The notes: a model not told the origin generated them from the letters alone. Numbered from the stretch's first letter, positions 1 through 8,008 are shown. The stretch: DNA of 64,000 bases from a bacterium UBP2_UBA2255 (GCA_002347565.1 DDXR01000058.1:61523-125522), one strand, 5' to 3'. Translations and numbers: made by a program.

Positions 1-760
1 GGGCCACGGCCAGGCTCTTGTGGTAGCACTGCAGCGCGTTCTGGTATTCGCGCCGCTTCTCGTAGATGCCGCCGATGTTGCTGAGCGCGAAGCCCTGCCG
101 GGCGTCCCCGGCTTGCTCGAACAGCTCCTGGCTGCGGCGGAAGTGGTCCAGCGCCATGGCGTAGTTCTGCATCCGCTCGTAGATGCCGCCGATGTTCATC
201 AGGGTTGCGGCCTCGCCCATCGGATCGTCCGCCTCCCGCTTCAGCGCCAGGCTCTTCTCGAAGTACTCCAGGGCCGTGCCGTAATCGGCGATCACCGTGT
301 AGTCTGCGCCCAGGTTGTTGTAGATGGTCGCCAGCCCGTGGGGGTCGCGGGCCTCCTGCCACAGCTTGAGGCTCTTGAGGTGGTGGATCAGCGCCTGGGT
401 GTGCTCGCCGGTCTTCAGCAGCGCCGATCCCAGCACGTTGTGGGCGTTGGCCTGTCCGGTGATGTCGCGCAGCTGTGTGAAGATCCGCAGGGCCTCCTGG
501 CCGCGGGCCACGGCCAGGGGATAGTCGCCGTGCCAGAAATGGCACATCGCCTCGGACCACAGCCCGCCGGCCAGGCCCGTGGTGTGGCCGACCGCCTGCG
601 CCAGCTTCTGCGCGTCCATCGCCAGCGCCATCGCCTTCTTGGAATCGACGTTGAGGTAGCGGTGGGCCAGCTCGTTGAACAGGTCGACCCGCTGGCGGTC
701 GCCCTCGGCCCCGGCCGGCAGCTGTCCCAGCTTGCCCTCGAGTTCCTTGATCTGCTTCAT
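1..760 (-). CDS. TPR-repeat protein, C-terminus outside window
   Basis: The minus strand is open from an ATG at 760 to the window edge, so only the N-terminal ~253 residues are seen. After a short helix (MKQIKELEGKLGQLP) there are about six tetratricopeptide repeats of the roughly 40-residue spaced type. The last two read NIGGIYERMQNYAMALDHF and NIGGIYEKRREYQNALQCY. Proteins with this start often end in a signalling output domain such as a GGDEF, cyclase or histidine kinase domain; that is family knowledge, and the output domain is not visible here. The plus-strand frames over this stretch are shadows. Function beyond protein-protein interaction is unknown. Confidence 0.8.
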   Translation of the reverse strand, partial: MKQIKELEGKLGQLPAGAEGDRQRVDLFNELAHRYLNVDSKKAMALAMDAQKLAQAVGHTTGLAGGLWSEAMCHFWHGDYPLAVARGQEALRIFTQLRDITGQANAHNVLGSALLKTGEHTQALIHHLKSLKLWQEARDPHGLATIYNNLGADYTVIADYGTALEYFEKSLALKREADDPMGEAATLMNIGGIYERMQNYAMALDHFRRSQELFEQAGDARQGFALSNIGGIYEKRREYQNALQCYHKSLAVA

Positions 761-815
761 GGCGCGATGCGGTTGTTGGCGGTTGGATTGGCGATCCGAT
801 CGGGACGCGCCCTCG

Positions 816-1058
816 TCAGCCGATGAGCAACAGCGCAACCCACGGCACGACGTTCAGCACGAAGACCAGTACCTTGTAGGTTCCCAGCAGCCGGTAGATC
901 TCGACGTTGAACGTCTCGCGGGGCATGGGGTACCATTTGCCGTGGGCCTTGTAGATGAGGTCGGCGGCGACCAGCCACAGCAGGAACACGAGGGCCATCA
1001 GCCCTGCGTTCAGGATGGTGCACCACATGAAAAACCTCGCCAGCAGTTGTGTATCCAT
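816..1058 (-). CDS. Small two-helix membrane protein (DUF6868-like)
   Basis: An 80-residue protein with two hydrophobic segments, about residues 10-33 and 61-79. Between them lies a short polar loop with a YKAHGKWYPM motif followed by ETFN. The order 'FF.WC...N' near the start, 'Y..HG.W' in the loop and 'Y.LLG.YK' before helix 2 matches my memory of the DUF6868 family of small inner-membrane proteins, whose function is unknown. The ATG at 1058 is preceded by a purine-rich GGGAGGGG ribosome site 2-9 nt upstream. It sits between the serpin gene and the TPR gene, all on the minus strand. Confidence 0.7.
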   Translation of the reverse strand: MDTQLLARFFMWCTILNAGLMALVFLLWLVAADLIYKAHGKWYPMPRETFNVEIYRLLGTYKVLVFVLNVVPWVALLLIG

Positions 1059-1157
1059 GTCCCCTCCCTTTTTACGATTGCAGGTCTTCGCCGTTGTTTA
1101 CCCGGCAACACAGGCCATAGAGCCTGTTCCGTTGGCGAAGGCGCAGGAACGAAGAAG

Positions 1158-2369
1158 TCACTTCGGCTCGTTGATCGCCCCCAGGAACAGCACTGTCCCG
1201 GTCTCGCCGTCGGCGATCGCCATCAGGAACGGGTGGTCGACGATCATCTCGAACGGCGGCGGCCCGGGCCGCACCGAGGTGAACTTGACGCCGACCGACG
1301 TCACCGCCGCGGCCTCGGTGCCCTCCTCGTCGACCACGACCACCGCCTTGTGCAGCACCTCGTCGATGCACAGCCCGGCCGGGGCCATGCCCGTGAAGTC
1401 CGCCCCGCCGCCGAAGGCCCGCTTCATCCCCAGCCTGGTCAGCGCCGGCACCAGGTCCTGGAAGAAGTCGGCCTTGAAGCGCGGCAGCCGCAGCTGGCCC
1501 TTCTGCTTCGAGAAAGCCGCCAGCCACTGCGTCCAATGGGCCTCGTCCAGCGTCTTCAGGAATGAACCGAGGCCGTCCTGCTTATCGGGCAAGAAGACGT
1601 ACATGGCGAAGCGGCCCTCGCCATAGGGCAGCCGCACCGCCTGGAACCCGTCGCCCTTCAGGTACTGGAACTCCCCGTCCTGCCGCATGAACGGCAGCCG
1701 CCGCGCCGCGCCGCCCGGCGGGAAGAAGTCGCGGTCCTCGGTCAGCGACTTGTCGAACTGCCGCTGCCAGCGGCCCTTGAAGTAGATGGCGTTGATCAGG
1801 TACAGCGCCGCGTTGCCCGGGATCCGGTCCAGGATCCTGTCGATCATGCCGTTGGTCTTCTCTTTGACCCAGCCGTTGATGGTCTTCAGCGCCGCCGGGT
1901 CCCCGAAGTCGAGCTCGGCCGCCCGGCCGCCGAAGTCGCGCTCCACCAACGTTTGGTACTCCTTCCTGATCGGCAGGCCCCGGCGCAGCCACAGCGAGTT
2001 GGCGATGTCGAATCGCGCCATGCTGTCGGCCGAGGCCAGCGCCCGGCCCAGCGCCGCCGCGCCCTTCACCGCGCCCGCCGGCGGCAGGCGCATCACCGAG
2101 GCCATCTCGTCGGCGGTCTTGCCCTTCGCCCCGGCCCAGGCCATGGTCAGCGCGGTGTGGATGCTGTAGGGCGAGATGAAGGTGTTGTCGCCCGTCCTCG
2201 ACGAGGCCAGCTCCCGGAACAGGTCGAACCCCAGCCGGTTCGCCGCCTCGGGCATCGTCGCCGCGGCGACCGCGGGATCGGATGCCGCCTGTTTCTTCTT
2301 GGCCATGGCCTCGGCTTGAACGCCGACGGCCAGCAGCGCCGCGACCAGCAGCCAGTGGATCGTTTTCAT
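1158..2369 (-). CDS. Secreted serpin (serine/cysteine protease inhibitor)
   Basis: A 403-residue protein with an N-terminal signal sequence (about residues 1-21) and a full-length serpin fold. Hallmarks are FISPYSIHTAL near the start, NAIYFKGRWQ in the middle, the hinge EEGTEAAAVTS and the closing DHPFLMAIAD. Counting from the hinge with the standard 17-residue rule places P1-P1' at Thr-Ser (within KFTSV), which is unusual, so target specificity cannot be inferred. I start at the ATG at 2369 because GGAG lies 8 nt upstream; an in-frame ATG at 2390 would add seven residues. Serpins trap proteases covalently. The protein is probably periplasmic or secreted. It lies downstream of the phosphomannomutase gene. 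Confidence 0.93.
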   Translation of the reverse strand: MKTIHWLLVAALLAVGVQAEAMAKKKQAASDPAVAAATMPEAANRLGFDLFRELASSRTGDNTFISPYSIHTALTMAWAGAKGKTADEMASVMRLPPAGAVKGAAALGRALASADSMARFDIANSLWLRRGLPIRKEYQTLVERDFGGRAAELDFGDPAALKTINGWVKEKTNGMIDRILDRIPGNAALYLINAIYFKGRWQRQFDKSLTEDRDFFPPGGAARRLPFMRQDGEFQYLKGDGFQAVRLPYGEGRFAMYVFLPDKQDGLGSFLKTLDEAHWTQWLAAFSKQKGQLRLPRFKADFFQDLVPALTRLGMKRAFGGGADFTGMAPAGLCIDEVLHKAVVVVDEEGTEAAAVTSVGVKFTSVRPGPPPFEMIVDHPFLMAIADGETGTVLFLGAINEPK

Positions 2370-2394
2370 GGATTTCTCCAGAGCTGACATTGGA

Positions 2395-2446
2395 CCTAAC
2401 CCCTGCCCCTTCCCGCTGCGGGAAGGGGAACGCGGTTGGGTCACCC
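2395..2446. repeat. CCTAACCCC...GGTTGGGT palindromic repeat, copy 1
   Basis: Between the serpin start and the phosphomannomutase stop lies an imperfect palindrome with an inner stem CCCCTTCCCGC / GCGGGAAGGGG. It is flanked by CCTAACCCC on one side and GGTTGGGTCACC on the other. A second copy with the same inner stem lies at 60807-60855. Both are intergenic and reach the neighbouring stop codon. It could double as an mRNA stem for the phosphomannomutase transcript, but there is no U-run. Confidence 0.7.
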
Positions 2447-3787
2447 CCGGATGATCGCCAGCAGTTCGCGCCGCTTCTCGTCCAGCAGCGCCTCGCCCGC
2501 CGCCTCGATGTTGAGCCGCAGCAGCGGCTCGGTGTTGGACGGCCGGATATTGGCCCACCAGTCGGGGTACGAGATGGTCAGCCCGTCCAGCAGGTCCAAC
2601 TGCGCGCCCTTGTTCCGGTAGATCTCCTCGAGCTGCTCCAGCTTGGCCTTGATGTCGGCGACCGTGCTGTTGGTCTCGGGGATGCGGTGGTAGCGGTCGA
2701 TCTCGGAGACGAGCTTGGACAGCGGCTTGGCCTCCTCGCTGATCAGCTGCCAGCACACCAGGAACGCGATCAGGCCCGAGTCCGCGAACCAGAAGTCGCG
2801 GAAGTAGAAGTGCCCCGAGTGCTCGCCCCCGAAGATGGCGTCATGCTGGCGCATCAGCGGCTTGATCAGGGCGTGGCCCACCTTGCTGCGCAGCGGCTTC
2901 CCGCCGTACTGTTCGACGGCCTCCCTGACGCAGCGCGAGCAGATGGCGTTGTAGAGGATGGTCGAGCCGGGGTTCTTCATCAGCATCATCTTGGCCACCA
3001 GCGCCGCCACGTCCGAGCCGGCCAGGCCCCGACCCCGCTCGTCGATCAGGAACATCCGGTCGGCGTCGCCGTCGAAGGCCACGCCCATGTCACATTTGTC
3101 TGACACCACCTTGTCCTGCAGGGCCTCGATGTTCTCGGGCTCGATCGGGCTGGCCGGGTGGTTGGGGAACTCGCCGTCCAGCTCGAAGAACAGCGGCACC
3201 AGCGTGCCGGGCACTTTCTTGAACAGCGCGGCCACGGTCTTCCCCGCCATGCCGTTGCCGGCGTCCACCGCAATCCTGTACGGTTTCAATTTCGTGACAT
3301 CGACGAAGGTCAAACAGTAATCGATATACTCTTCGTCAATGTTTTTTTGAACGACCTTGCCTTTCGTTTTCTGACTTCTCAGTTCGTTATTGTTGACCAA
3401 GTCGCGCATCTGCGTCAGACCCTCGTCGCCGGACAGCGGCACCGCGTCCTTTTTGCAGATCTTGAGGCCGTTGTACTCCTTGGGATTGTGGCTGGCGGTG
3501 ATCATCACGCCGGCATCGTAGCCGTACTTGCCGACCGCGAAGTACAGCCCGTCGGTCGACACCAGGCCGATGTCGACCACGTCCGCGCCCTGCATGGTGA
3601 CGCCCTCGGCCAGGGCTTCGAACAGCGGCTGGGACGAGGTCCGCATGTCGCGGCCGATCACGACCTGCCGGCACTTGAGGTACTCGACCAGCGCCCGGCC
3701 CAGGTCGCGGGCCTGGGCCTCGTCCAGCTCCGTTGGATAGACGCCGCGGATGTCGTAGGCCTTGACGATCTTGGGATTGATGGGCAT
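2441..3787 (-). CDS. manB: Phosphomannomutase/phosphoglucomutase
   Basis: A 448-residue alpha-D-phosphohexomutase with all four active-site signatures in order. These are the phosphoserine loop TASHNP (Ser99), the metal loop DGDADR, the sugar-binding GEHSGH and the phosphate-binding RPSNTEP near the C-terminus. The length suits the bacterial PMM/PGM (AlgC/ManB) group, which interconverts mannose- or glucose-6-phosphate and the 1-phosphate for GDP-mannose and surface polysaccharide. The ATG at 3787 has GAGGTG 4-9 nt upstream, and a promoter is readable at 3838-3867. The choice between mannose and glucose as main substrate is not resolved by sequence. Confidence 0.95.
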   Translation of the reverse strand: MPINPKIVKAYDIRGVYPTELDEAQARDLGRALVEYLKCRQVVIGRDMRTSSQPLFEALAEGVTMQGADVVDIGLVSTDGLYFAVGKYGYDAGVMITASHNPKEYNGLKICKKDAVPLSGDEGLTQMRDLVNNNELRSQKTKGKVVQKNIDEEYIDYCLTFVDVTKLKPYRIAVDAGNGMAGKTVAALFKKVPGTLVPLFFELDGEFPNHPASPIEPENIEALQDKVVSDKCDMGVAFDGDADRMFLIDERGRGLAGSDVAALVAKMMLMKNPGSTILYNAICSRCVREAVEQYGGKPLRSKVGHALIKPLMRQHDAIFGGEHSGHFYFRDFWFADSGLIAFLVCWQLISEEAKPLSKLVSEIDRYHRIPETNSTVADIKAKLEQLEEIYRNKGAQLDLLDGLTISYPDWWANIRPSNTEPLLRLNIEAAGEALLDEKRRELLAIIRG

Positions 3788-3837
3788 GTCGCACCTCGGA
3801 AAACGTTGAGAAAAGGTCGGGACGAGGACAATGGATA

Positions 3838-3867
3838 AGTTTACCCCTCATCATATAGCAAAGTCAA
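3838..3867 (-). promoter_or_regulatory. Sigma70-type promoter of the phosphomannomutase gene
   Basis: On the minus strand a -35 TTGACT (3862-3867) and a -10 TAAACT (3838-3843) are 18 nt apart, about 50 nt upstream of the start codon. Confidence 0.6.
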
Positions 3868-3904
3868 GCACAAAGCGACGGTTCCGTCAAAACACGCTAT
3901 CTTA

Positions 3905-3933
3905 TTGCAATTCCAACGCCGGCATGGTATGAT
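3905..3933 (+). promoter_or_regulatory. Promoter of the kinase/radical SAM operon
   Basis: -35 TTGCAA (3905-3910), a 17-nt spacer and -10 TATGAT (3928-3933) with an extended TGG just before it. Transcription would start near 3940, leaving a leader of roughly 30-50 nt before the kinase start. Confidence 0.65.
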
Positions 3934-3960
3934 TCTTTTCGTCCTCCCGATCAGCATCGA

Positions 3961-3995
3961 ATTGAGCTTTGCGTCTTCGTGTCTTGGTGTTGAAA
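3961..3995. repeat. 'CTTTGCGTCTTCGTGTCTTGGTG' dispersed motif
   Basis: This stretch carries a short motif whose complement translates as a HQDTKTQ-like peptide. I know such 'KHEDTK' strings as junk ORFs around dispersed repeats in many uncultured and FCB-type genomes. A diverged form recurs at 59283-59306. Here it overlaps the possible start codons of the kinase gene. Confidence 0.5.
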
Positions 3996-4904
3996 AATAT
4001 CAGATACTACTCCGTCGGCGGCATCACGCTGGAGGTGCGGTCGGACCTGCCGGTCACGGACCGCACATTCGCCCCCGCGCTTCGGTTGTTCGAGGTCGCG
4101 CGCCCGGGCAGGGACAGGGTGCGCGTCCGCCTGCATTTCTCATTGCCCTTGCCAAAGGATGTTTCCCGCGGGACGGAAGTATACAGGAAACCGCCCTGGT
4201 CCATCGTTAAGACCCGCAAGGACTGGGTGTACCAAGGCATCTCCAAAATAGGACTAAAACAGTCTCATTTAATCGCTTGGTTCAACGCCAGTCACACTCA
4301 GGGCGACATCTACGTTCCTAGCGACGCGGTGTTCCGGGCGGGCGGCCTGGGTGCGCTGACCCTGTTCCCCACCGACCAGATCCTGCTGGCCCGGCTGCTG
4401 GCGGCGCGCGGCGGCGCCCTGCTCCACTCGGCCGGCGTGGTCATGCGGCGGAAGGGCCTGCTGTTCCTGGGTCATTCGTCGGCCGGAAAATCGACCATGT
4501 GCGGCATGCTGGCCCCGCACGCCGAGGTTCTGTGCGACGATCGCAACATCGTCCGCGCCGAGGGCCGGCGTTTCCGGCTCTACGGCACGTGGAGCCACGG
4601 CACATTCCCGCGGGTGTCCGCCGCCCACGCGCCGCTGAACGCTCTGTTCTTCCTCAGGCAGTCCCGCCGCAACCGGGCGACCCGGATCCCCGACCGGGCG
4701 CAGGTCCTGAAACGCCTGCTGCCGCTGGTGGTGAAGCCGCTGGCCACGGCCGACTGGTGGGAGCGGACGCTGGACGCGCTGCAGTCGCTGGCGGCGCGCA
4801 TCCCGGCGTACGAGCTGGAGTTCGACGAAAGCGGGAAGATCGTGAAAACGCTTGATACGATGGTATCAGGCGGGAAGAGCGCCCGGAAAGCAGGGGTCCG
4901 GTGA
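3987..4904 (+). CDS. HPr kinase-like protein of the RiPP locus
   Basis: About 305 residues. The C-terminal half holds an HPr-kinase/phosphorylase type P-loop, GHSSAGKST (residues ~163-171), followed by a CDDRN motif where HprK proteins carry acidic metal ligands. The N-terminal half (YYSVGGITLEVRSDLP) is the usual leader domain of HprK relatives found in peptide-maturation clusters. No HPr substrate gene is near. In paeninodin-type lasso clusters a related kinase phosphorylates the C-terminal Ser of the precursor, and the 54-aa peptide here ends in Ser; that link is inference. The start is uncertain (TTG 3969, TTG 3984, GTG 3987 or TTG 3990, no ribosome site). The stop overlaps the next gene by 4 nt (GTGA). 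Confidence 0.8.
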   Translation: MLKNIRYYSVGGITLEVRSDLPVTDRTFAPALRLFEVARPGRDRVRVRLHFSLPLPKDVSRGTEVYRKPPWSIVKTRKDWVYQGISKIGLKQSHLIAWFNASHTQGDIYVPSDAVFRAGGLGALTLFPTDQILLARLLAARGGALLHSAGVVMRRKGLLFLGHSSAGKSTMCGMLAPHAEVLCDDRNIVRAEGRRFRLYGTWSHGTFPRVSAAHAPLNALFFLRQSRRNRATRIPDRAQVLKRLLPLVVKPLATADWWERTLDALQSLAARIPAYELEFDESGKIVKTLDTMVSGGKSARKAGVR

Positions 4905-6025
4905 GTCCTGTCGAAAAAGCATCCGTGCCGACAAAGCGGAAATCGCTCCTGCCCAGTCTTGACGTCGAGCTGACCGAGCGCTGCAACAACGACTGCGTCC
5001 ACTGCTGCATCAACCGCCCGGCCGGCGACCGCCGGGCCCGGCGCCGCGAGCTGACCGCCGCCCAACTGGACCGCGTGTTCGCCCAGGCCGCACAGCTGGG
5101 CTGCCTGACGGTGCGGCTGACCGGCGGCGAGCCGCTGCTGCGGGGGGATTTTCCGGAGATTTACCTGGCGGCGCGGCGCCGGGGCCTGACGGTCCGGCTG
5201 CTGACCAACGGCTGCCTGCTGACCCCGGCGCTGGCGAAGCTCCTGGAGGCAGTGCCGCCGCTGCAGCCGGTCGAGCTGACGGCCTACGGCCGCGACCGCA
5301 GATCGTACGAACGGGTGACGCGCGTCCCCGGTTCGTTCGCCGCGTTCCAGTCCGGGCTGGGCCTCCTGGCCGAACACCGCGTTCCGTTCAGACTGAAGGG
5401 CGTGCTGTTCCGCGGGACGGTGGGCGGCCGGCGCGGGTTCGAGGCCTGGGCCACGAAGCTGTCGGGCGTCCGGCCGGAGCTGACGCTGCTGTTGGACCTG
5501 CGGCACCGCAGGGATTCCGTCGCCCGGAACCGCGCGATCGCCCTGCGCCGCCCCACCCCCCGGCAGGTCGCGCGCACCACCTGCGCCGACCCGCTGTTCC
5601 GCAGGCAGATGAAGCTGTTCCCGGGGCGGTACATGGGCCCGCAGGGCGGCCGGCTGTTCACCTGCTCGGCCGGATACAGCGTCTGCCTCGACGCCTACGG
5701 CCGGCTGCAGCCATGCCTGTTGTTGAGAAAAAAGGAGCTGACGTACGACCTGGGCGCGGGAACGCTGCGGGACGCGCTGACCAGGTTCTTCCCCGCGGCC
5801 CTGGCCGTCGAAGCAAGGGGCAGGGCGTTTCTCGCACGATGCGCGCAGTGCGGCCTGAAGGGCTTCTGCCACCAGTGCCCGGCCCGCGCCTTCATCGAGA
5901 ACGGAAAGCTGGACAAGCCGGTCGAGTATTGGTGCGCCGTCGCGCACGAGCAGGCCAGGCTGCTGGGATGGCGCTCCGGCCCGGGTTCCCTGCCGCGCCT
6001 GCGGCCCGGGCCACGGGCCGATTGA
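4901..6025 (+). CDS. Radical SAM/SPASM-type peptide maturase 1
   Basis: 374 residues. The radical SAM cluster motif is CNNDCVHC (Cys28, Cys32, Cys35), followed by the SAM-binding TGGEPLL. The C-terminal region is Cys-rich (CSAGYSVC, then CAQCGLKGFCHQC, then WC), as in SPASM or twitch extensions that bind auxiliary iron-sulfur clusters. These enzymes cleave SAM to make a 5'-deoxyadenosyl radical and commonly form crosslinks on peptide precursors. It is translationally coupled to the kinase (GTG start inside the GTGA overlap) and followed by the PqqD-like gene. It is a paralog of the protein at 6831-7943, sharing FPEIYL, TNGCL and VTRVPGS. Confidence 0.9.
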   Translation: MSPVEKASVPTKRKSLLPSLDVELTERCNNDCVHCCINRPAGDRRARRRELTAAQLDRVFAQAAQLGCLTVRLTGGEPLLRGDFPEIYLAARRRGLTVRLLTNGCLLTPALAKLLEAVPPLQPVELTAYGRDRRSYERVTRVPGSFAAFQSGLGLLAEHRVPFRLKGVLFRGTVGGRRGFEAWATKLSGVRPELTLLLDLRHRRDSVARNRAIALRRPTPRQVARTTCADPLFRRQMKLFPGRYMGPQGGRLFTCSAGYSVCLDAYGRLQPCLLLRKKELTYDLGAGTLRDALTRFFPAALAVEARGRAFLARCAQCGLKGFCHQCPARAFIENGKLDKPVEYWCAVAHEQARLLGWRSGPGSLPRLRPGPRAD

Positions 6026-6050
6026 CCGCGCAGCAATGACAGGAGATCGT

Positions 6051-6350
6051 ATGAAAACCGCCATGGACAAGGTCTACAAACCGTCGGACGATGTGGTGGC
6101 CCGCGAAATCGATGGCGAGATCATTTTAGTGCCGCTGGCCGCCGGGATGGGCGACCTGGAGGACGAGCTCTACACGCTGAACCCGACCGGGGCCGCGGTG
6201 TGGCGAATGCTGAACGGGGAGCGGAGTCTCGGGTCCATCGCGGCGGCGCTGGCCAAAAAGCACCGGGCGGCCCCGGCGACGGTGCGGCGGGACATCCTCG
6301 GGTTGGTGGGCGAGCTCTCCCGCCGCCGCATGGTTACCGAGGCCGGCTGA
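6051..6350 (+). CDS. PqqD-like peptide recognition protein
   Basis: 99 residues with the compact winged-helix PqqD pattern. It opens YKPSDDVVAREIDGEIILVP, continues with LYTLNPTGAAVWRML, then a helix-rich second half. In pyrroloquinoline quinone and RiPP pathways this fold (the RiPP recognition element) binds the leader and presents the peptide to the radical SAM enzyme. The ATG at 6051 is chosen because AGGAG lies 5 nt upstream at 6041-6045. The stop codon shares one base with the next start (TGATG). Confidence 0.9.
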   Translation: MKTAMDKVYKPSDDVVAREIDGEIILVPLAAGMGDLEDELYTLNPTGAAVWRMLNGERSLGSIAAALAKKHRAAPATVRRDILGLVGELSRRRMVTEAG

Positions 6351-6829
6351 TGGACGGCACCGCCCTGCAATCGTACGAGTTCGGGCCGGAGGAGTTCCGG
6401 GAGCTGCTGCGCGACTCGCTGGTCCGGGGCGTTTCGATGCGGTTCGCCGCCGCCGGCACCAGCATGGACCCCTTCATCAAGGACGGGGACATCGTCACCG
6501 TGGCGCCGCTGACGGACGGGCTGCGGCCGGGAGAGATCGTGGCGGCGGTATCGCCGGCCAACGGACTGGTGGTCGTGCACCGGGTGGTCGCGCTGCGGAA
6601 CGGTTCCGCCCTGCTGAAGGGCGACAACCTGCCGGCCGCCGACGGCGAAGCCGCCGGCGCCGCGCTGCTGGGGCGCGTCGTCCGCGCCGAGCGCGGCGGC
6701 CGGCAGGTTGTGCTCGGGGTCGGGGAGTGGAACTGGGCCCTCGCCCTGCTCTCGCGCTGGAAGCTGCTCCGGCACCTGGCGCGCGCCGTCTCGGGAGCAC
6801 GGCGGCTGGCCGGCCGGAGGCCGGCCTGA
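6350..6829 (+). CDS. S24/S26-type signal peptidase-like protein
   Basis: 159 residues. GTSMDPFIKDGD matches the catalytic-serine box of S26 signal peptidases. VVVHRVV replaces the usual Lys-Arg box with His, as in the SipW/ER type where Ser-His is used. LLKGDNLPAADG matches the third conserved box. There is no clear transmembrane helix, only a weak hydrophobic stretch (WNWALALLSRW) near the C-terminus, so this is not a housekeeping leader peptidase. Small proteins like this often sit beside PqqD and radical SAM genes, where they are candidates for leader removal. The start overlaps the PqqD stop by one base. Confidence 0.8.
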   Translation: MDGTALQSYEFGPEEFRELLRDSLVRGVSMRFAAAGTSMDPFIKDGDIVTVAPLTDGLRPGEIVAAVSPANGLVVVHRVVALRNGSALLKGDNLPAADGEAAGAALLGRVVRAERGGRQVVLGVGEWNWALALLSRWKLLRHLARAVSGARRLAGRRPA

Positions 6830-6830
6830 C

Positions 6831-7943
6831 ATGCGCCGGGCCGGCATCGAATCCATCCCCCTGCCCGACCTGCCGCTGTGGCACAACGCTCGCGCCAGAC
6901 GCGTTCCTCTGGCGTTCGAGCTGGAATTGACCGCCCGCTGCGACAATAACTGCCGGCATTGCTACATCAACCTGCCGCAGGGCGACGCCTCGGCCGCAGA
7001 CCGTGAACTGACCGTCGCCGAGATCGACGACTTGGCGGCCCAGGCGGCCGGGCTGGGGGCCCTCTGGTGCCTGGCGACCGGCGGCGAGCCGCTGCTGCGG
7101 GAGGATTTTCCCGAGATCTACCTGGGGCTGAGGCGCCGCGGCCTGCTGGTGTCGGTGTTCACCAACGGTTGCCTGATCGACGAGCGGATCGCCGCCCTTT
7201 TCCGGCGCCACCCGCCCCGCGACGTGGAGATCACGGTCTACGGTGCCACCCGCGCGACCTACGAGTCTGTCACCCGCGTGCCAGGATCGTACGGCCGCTT
7301 CCGGGCCGGATTGGCCCGCCTGGAGCGAGCGGGAATCACGCCCCGGCTCAAGGCGGTATTCATGGAATCCAACCGGCGCGAGATGCCCGCGATCGCCGAA
7401 TTCTGCCGGGAGCACACCAGGGACTACTTCCGCTTCGACACTCAGCTCCACCTGCGCTACGATCGGAACCAGGACCGCAACCGGGAGATCATCGGACAGC
7501 GGCTGCCGCCGCGGGAGATCGCCGAACTGGAGCGCTCGGACCGCAAGCACCACCGGGCAATGATCGAGCATTGCGACAGGCTGCTGCCGCGCGGCGGCCG
7601 GCCGGCCAAGGAACGGGGCCTTTTCTTCTGCCGGGCCGGGCTGGACGGCTTTACCATCGGATGGGACGGAAGCTTCAAGCTATGCGGATCGCTGACCGAC
7701 CCGGCGTGCACGTATGATCTCCGGACCGGCGCGCTGCGCGAGGCCTGGGATTCCTTCGTGCCCAGCGTCAGGAGAGGGAAGCCCGGCGGCCGGCGCCCAC
7801 GGCCGTCCTGCGCCGGCTGCGAGCTGGTCAACCTCTGCCTGTGGTGCCCGGCGCACGCATACCTCGAGACCGGCAAACCGGACCGGCCGGTGAAGGCCTT
7901 CTGCGAGGCCGCCAGGGCCAGAAGGTCGCTGCTGCCGAACTAG
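6831..7943 (+). CDS. Radical SAM/SPASM-type peptide maturase 2
   Basis: 370 residues. The cluster motif is CDNNCRHC (Cys37, Cys41, Cys44), followed by ATGGEPLL. The Cys-rich C-terminus (FCRAG, KLCGSL, then CAGCELVNLCLWC and a final C) fits a SPASM-like domain. The ATG at 6831 lies one base after the peptidase stop, so the last four plus-strand genes are tightly coupled. It resembles maturase 1 along its length but is clearly diverged, which suggests two different modification steps or a two-enzyme complex. A bidirectional terminator follows at 7962-7990. Confidence 0.9.
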   Translation: MRRAGIESIPLPDLPLWHNARARRVPLAFELELTARCDNNCRHCYINLPQGDASAADRELTVAEIDDLAAQAAGLGALWCLATGGEPLLREDFPEIYLGLRRRGLLVSVFTNGCLIDERIAALFRRHPPRDVEITVYGATRATYESVTRVPGSYGRFRAGLARLERAGITPRLKAVFMESNRREMPAIAEFCREHTRDYFRFDTQLHLRYDRNQDRNREIIGQRLPPREIAELERSDRKHHRAMIEHCDRLLPRGGRPAKERGLFFCRAGLDGFTIGWDGSFKLCGSLTDPACTYDLRTGALREAWDSFVPSVRRGKPGGRRPRPSCAGCELVNLCLWCPAHAYLETGKPDRPVKAFCEAARARRSLLPN

Positions 7944-7961
7944 GGCATTCCCGGGGATGAT

Positions 7962-7990
7962 AAAAAACCGGAGCATCATGCTCCGGTTTT
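7962..7990. terminator. Symmetric bidirectional terminator between the two RiPP arms
   Basis: A 13-bp perfect inverted repeat (AAAACCGGAGCAT / ATGCTCCGGTTTT) with a one-base centre. It gives a stem and T-run on either strand, ending both the radical SAM operon and the precursor peptide gene. Confidence 0.9.
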
Positions 7991-8008
7991 CTCTGGTATT
8001 CGGTCGGC

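Noticed and set aside
1103..1132. Hairpin AACAGGC / GCCTGTG after the serpin gene as a terminator
   Set aside because: The stem is imperfect and no U-run follows on the minus strand.
1158..2756. Serpin start at 2756
   Set aside because: The extension crosses the repeat and the phosphomannomutase 3' end in another frame; the ATG at 2369 has a signal peptide and GGAG site.
3831..3932. Possible 33-aa plus-strand peptide starting MDKFTPHH
   Set aside because: Sits inside two promoters, has no ribosome site or leader resemblance, and contains only one Cys.
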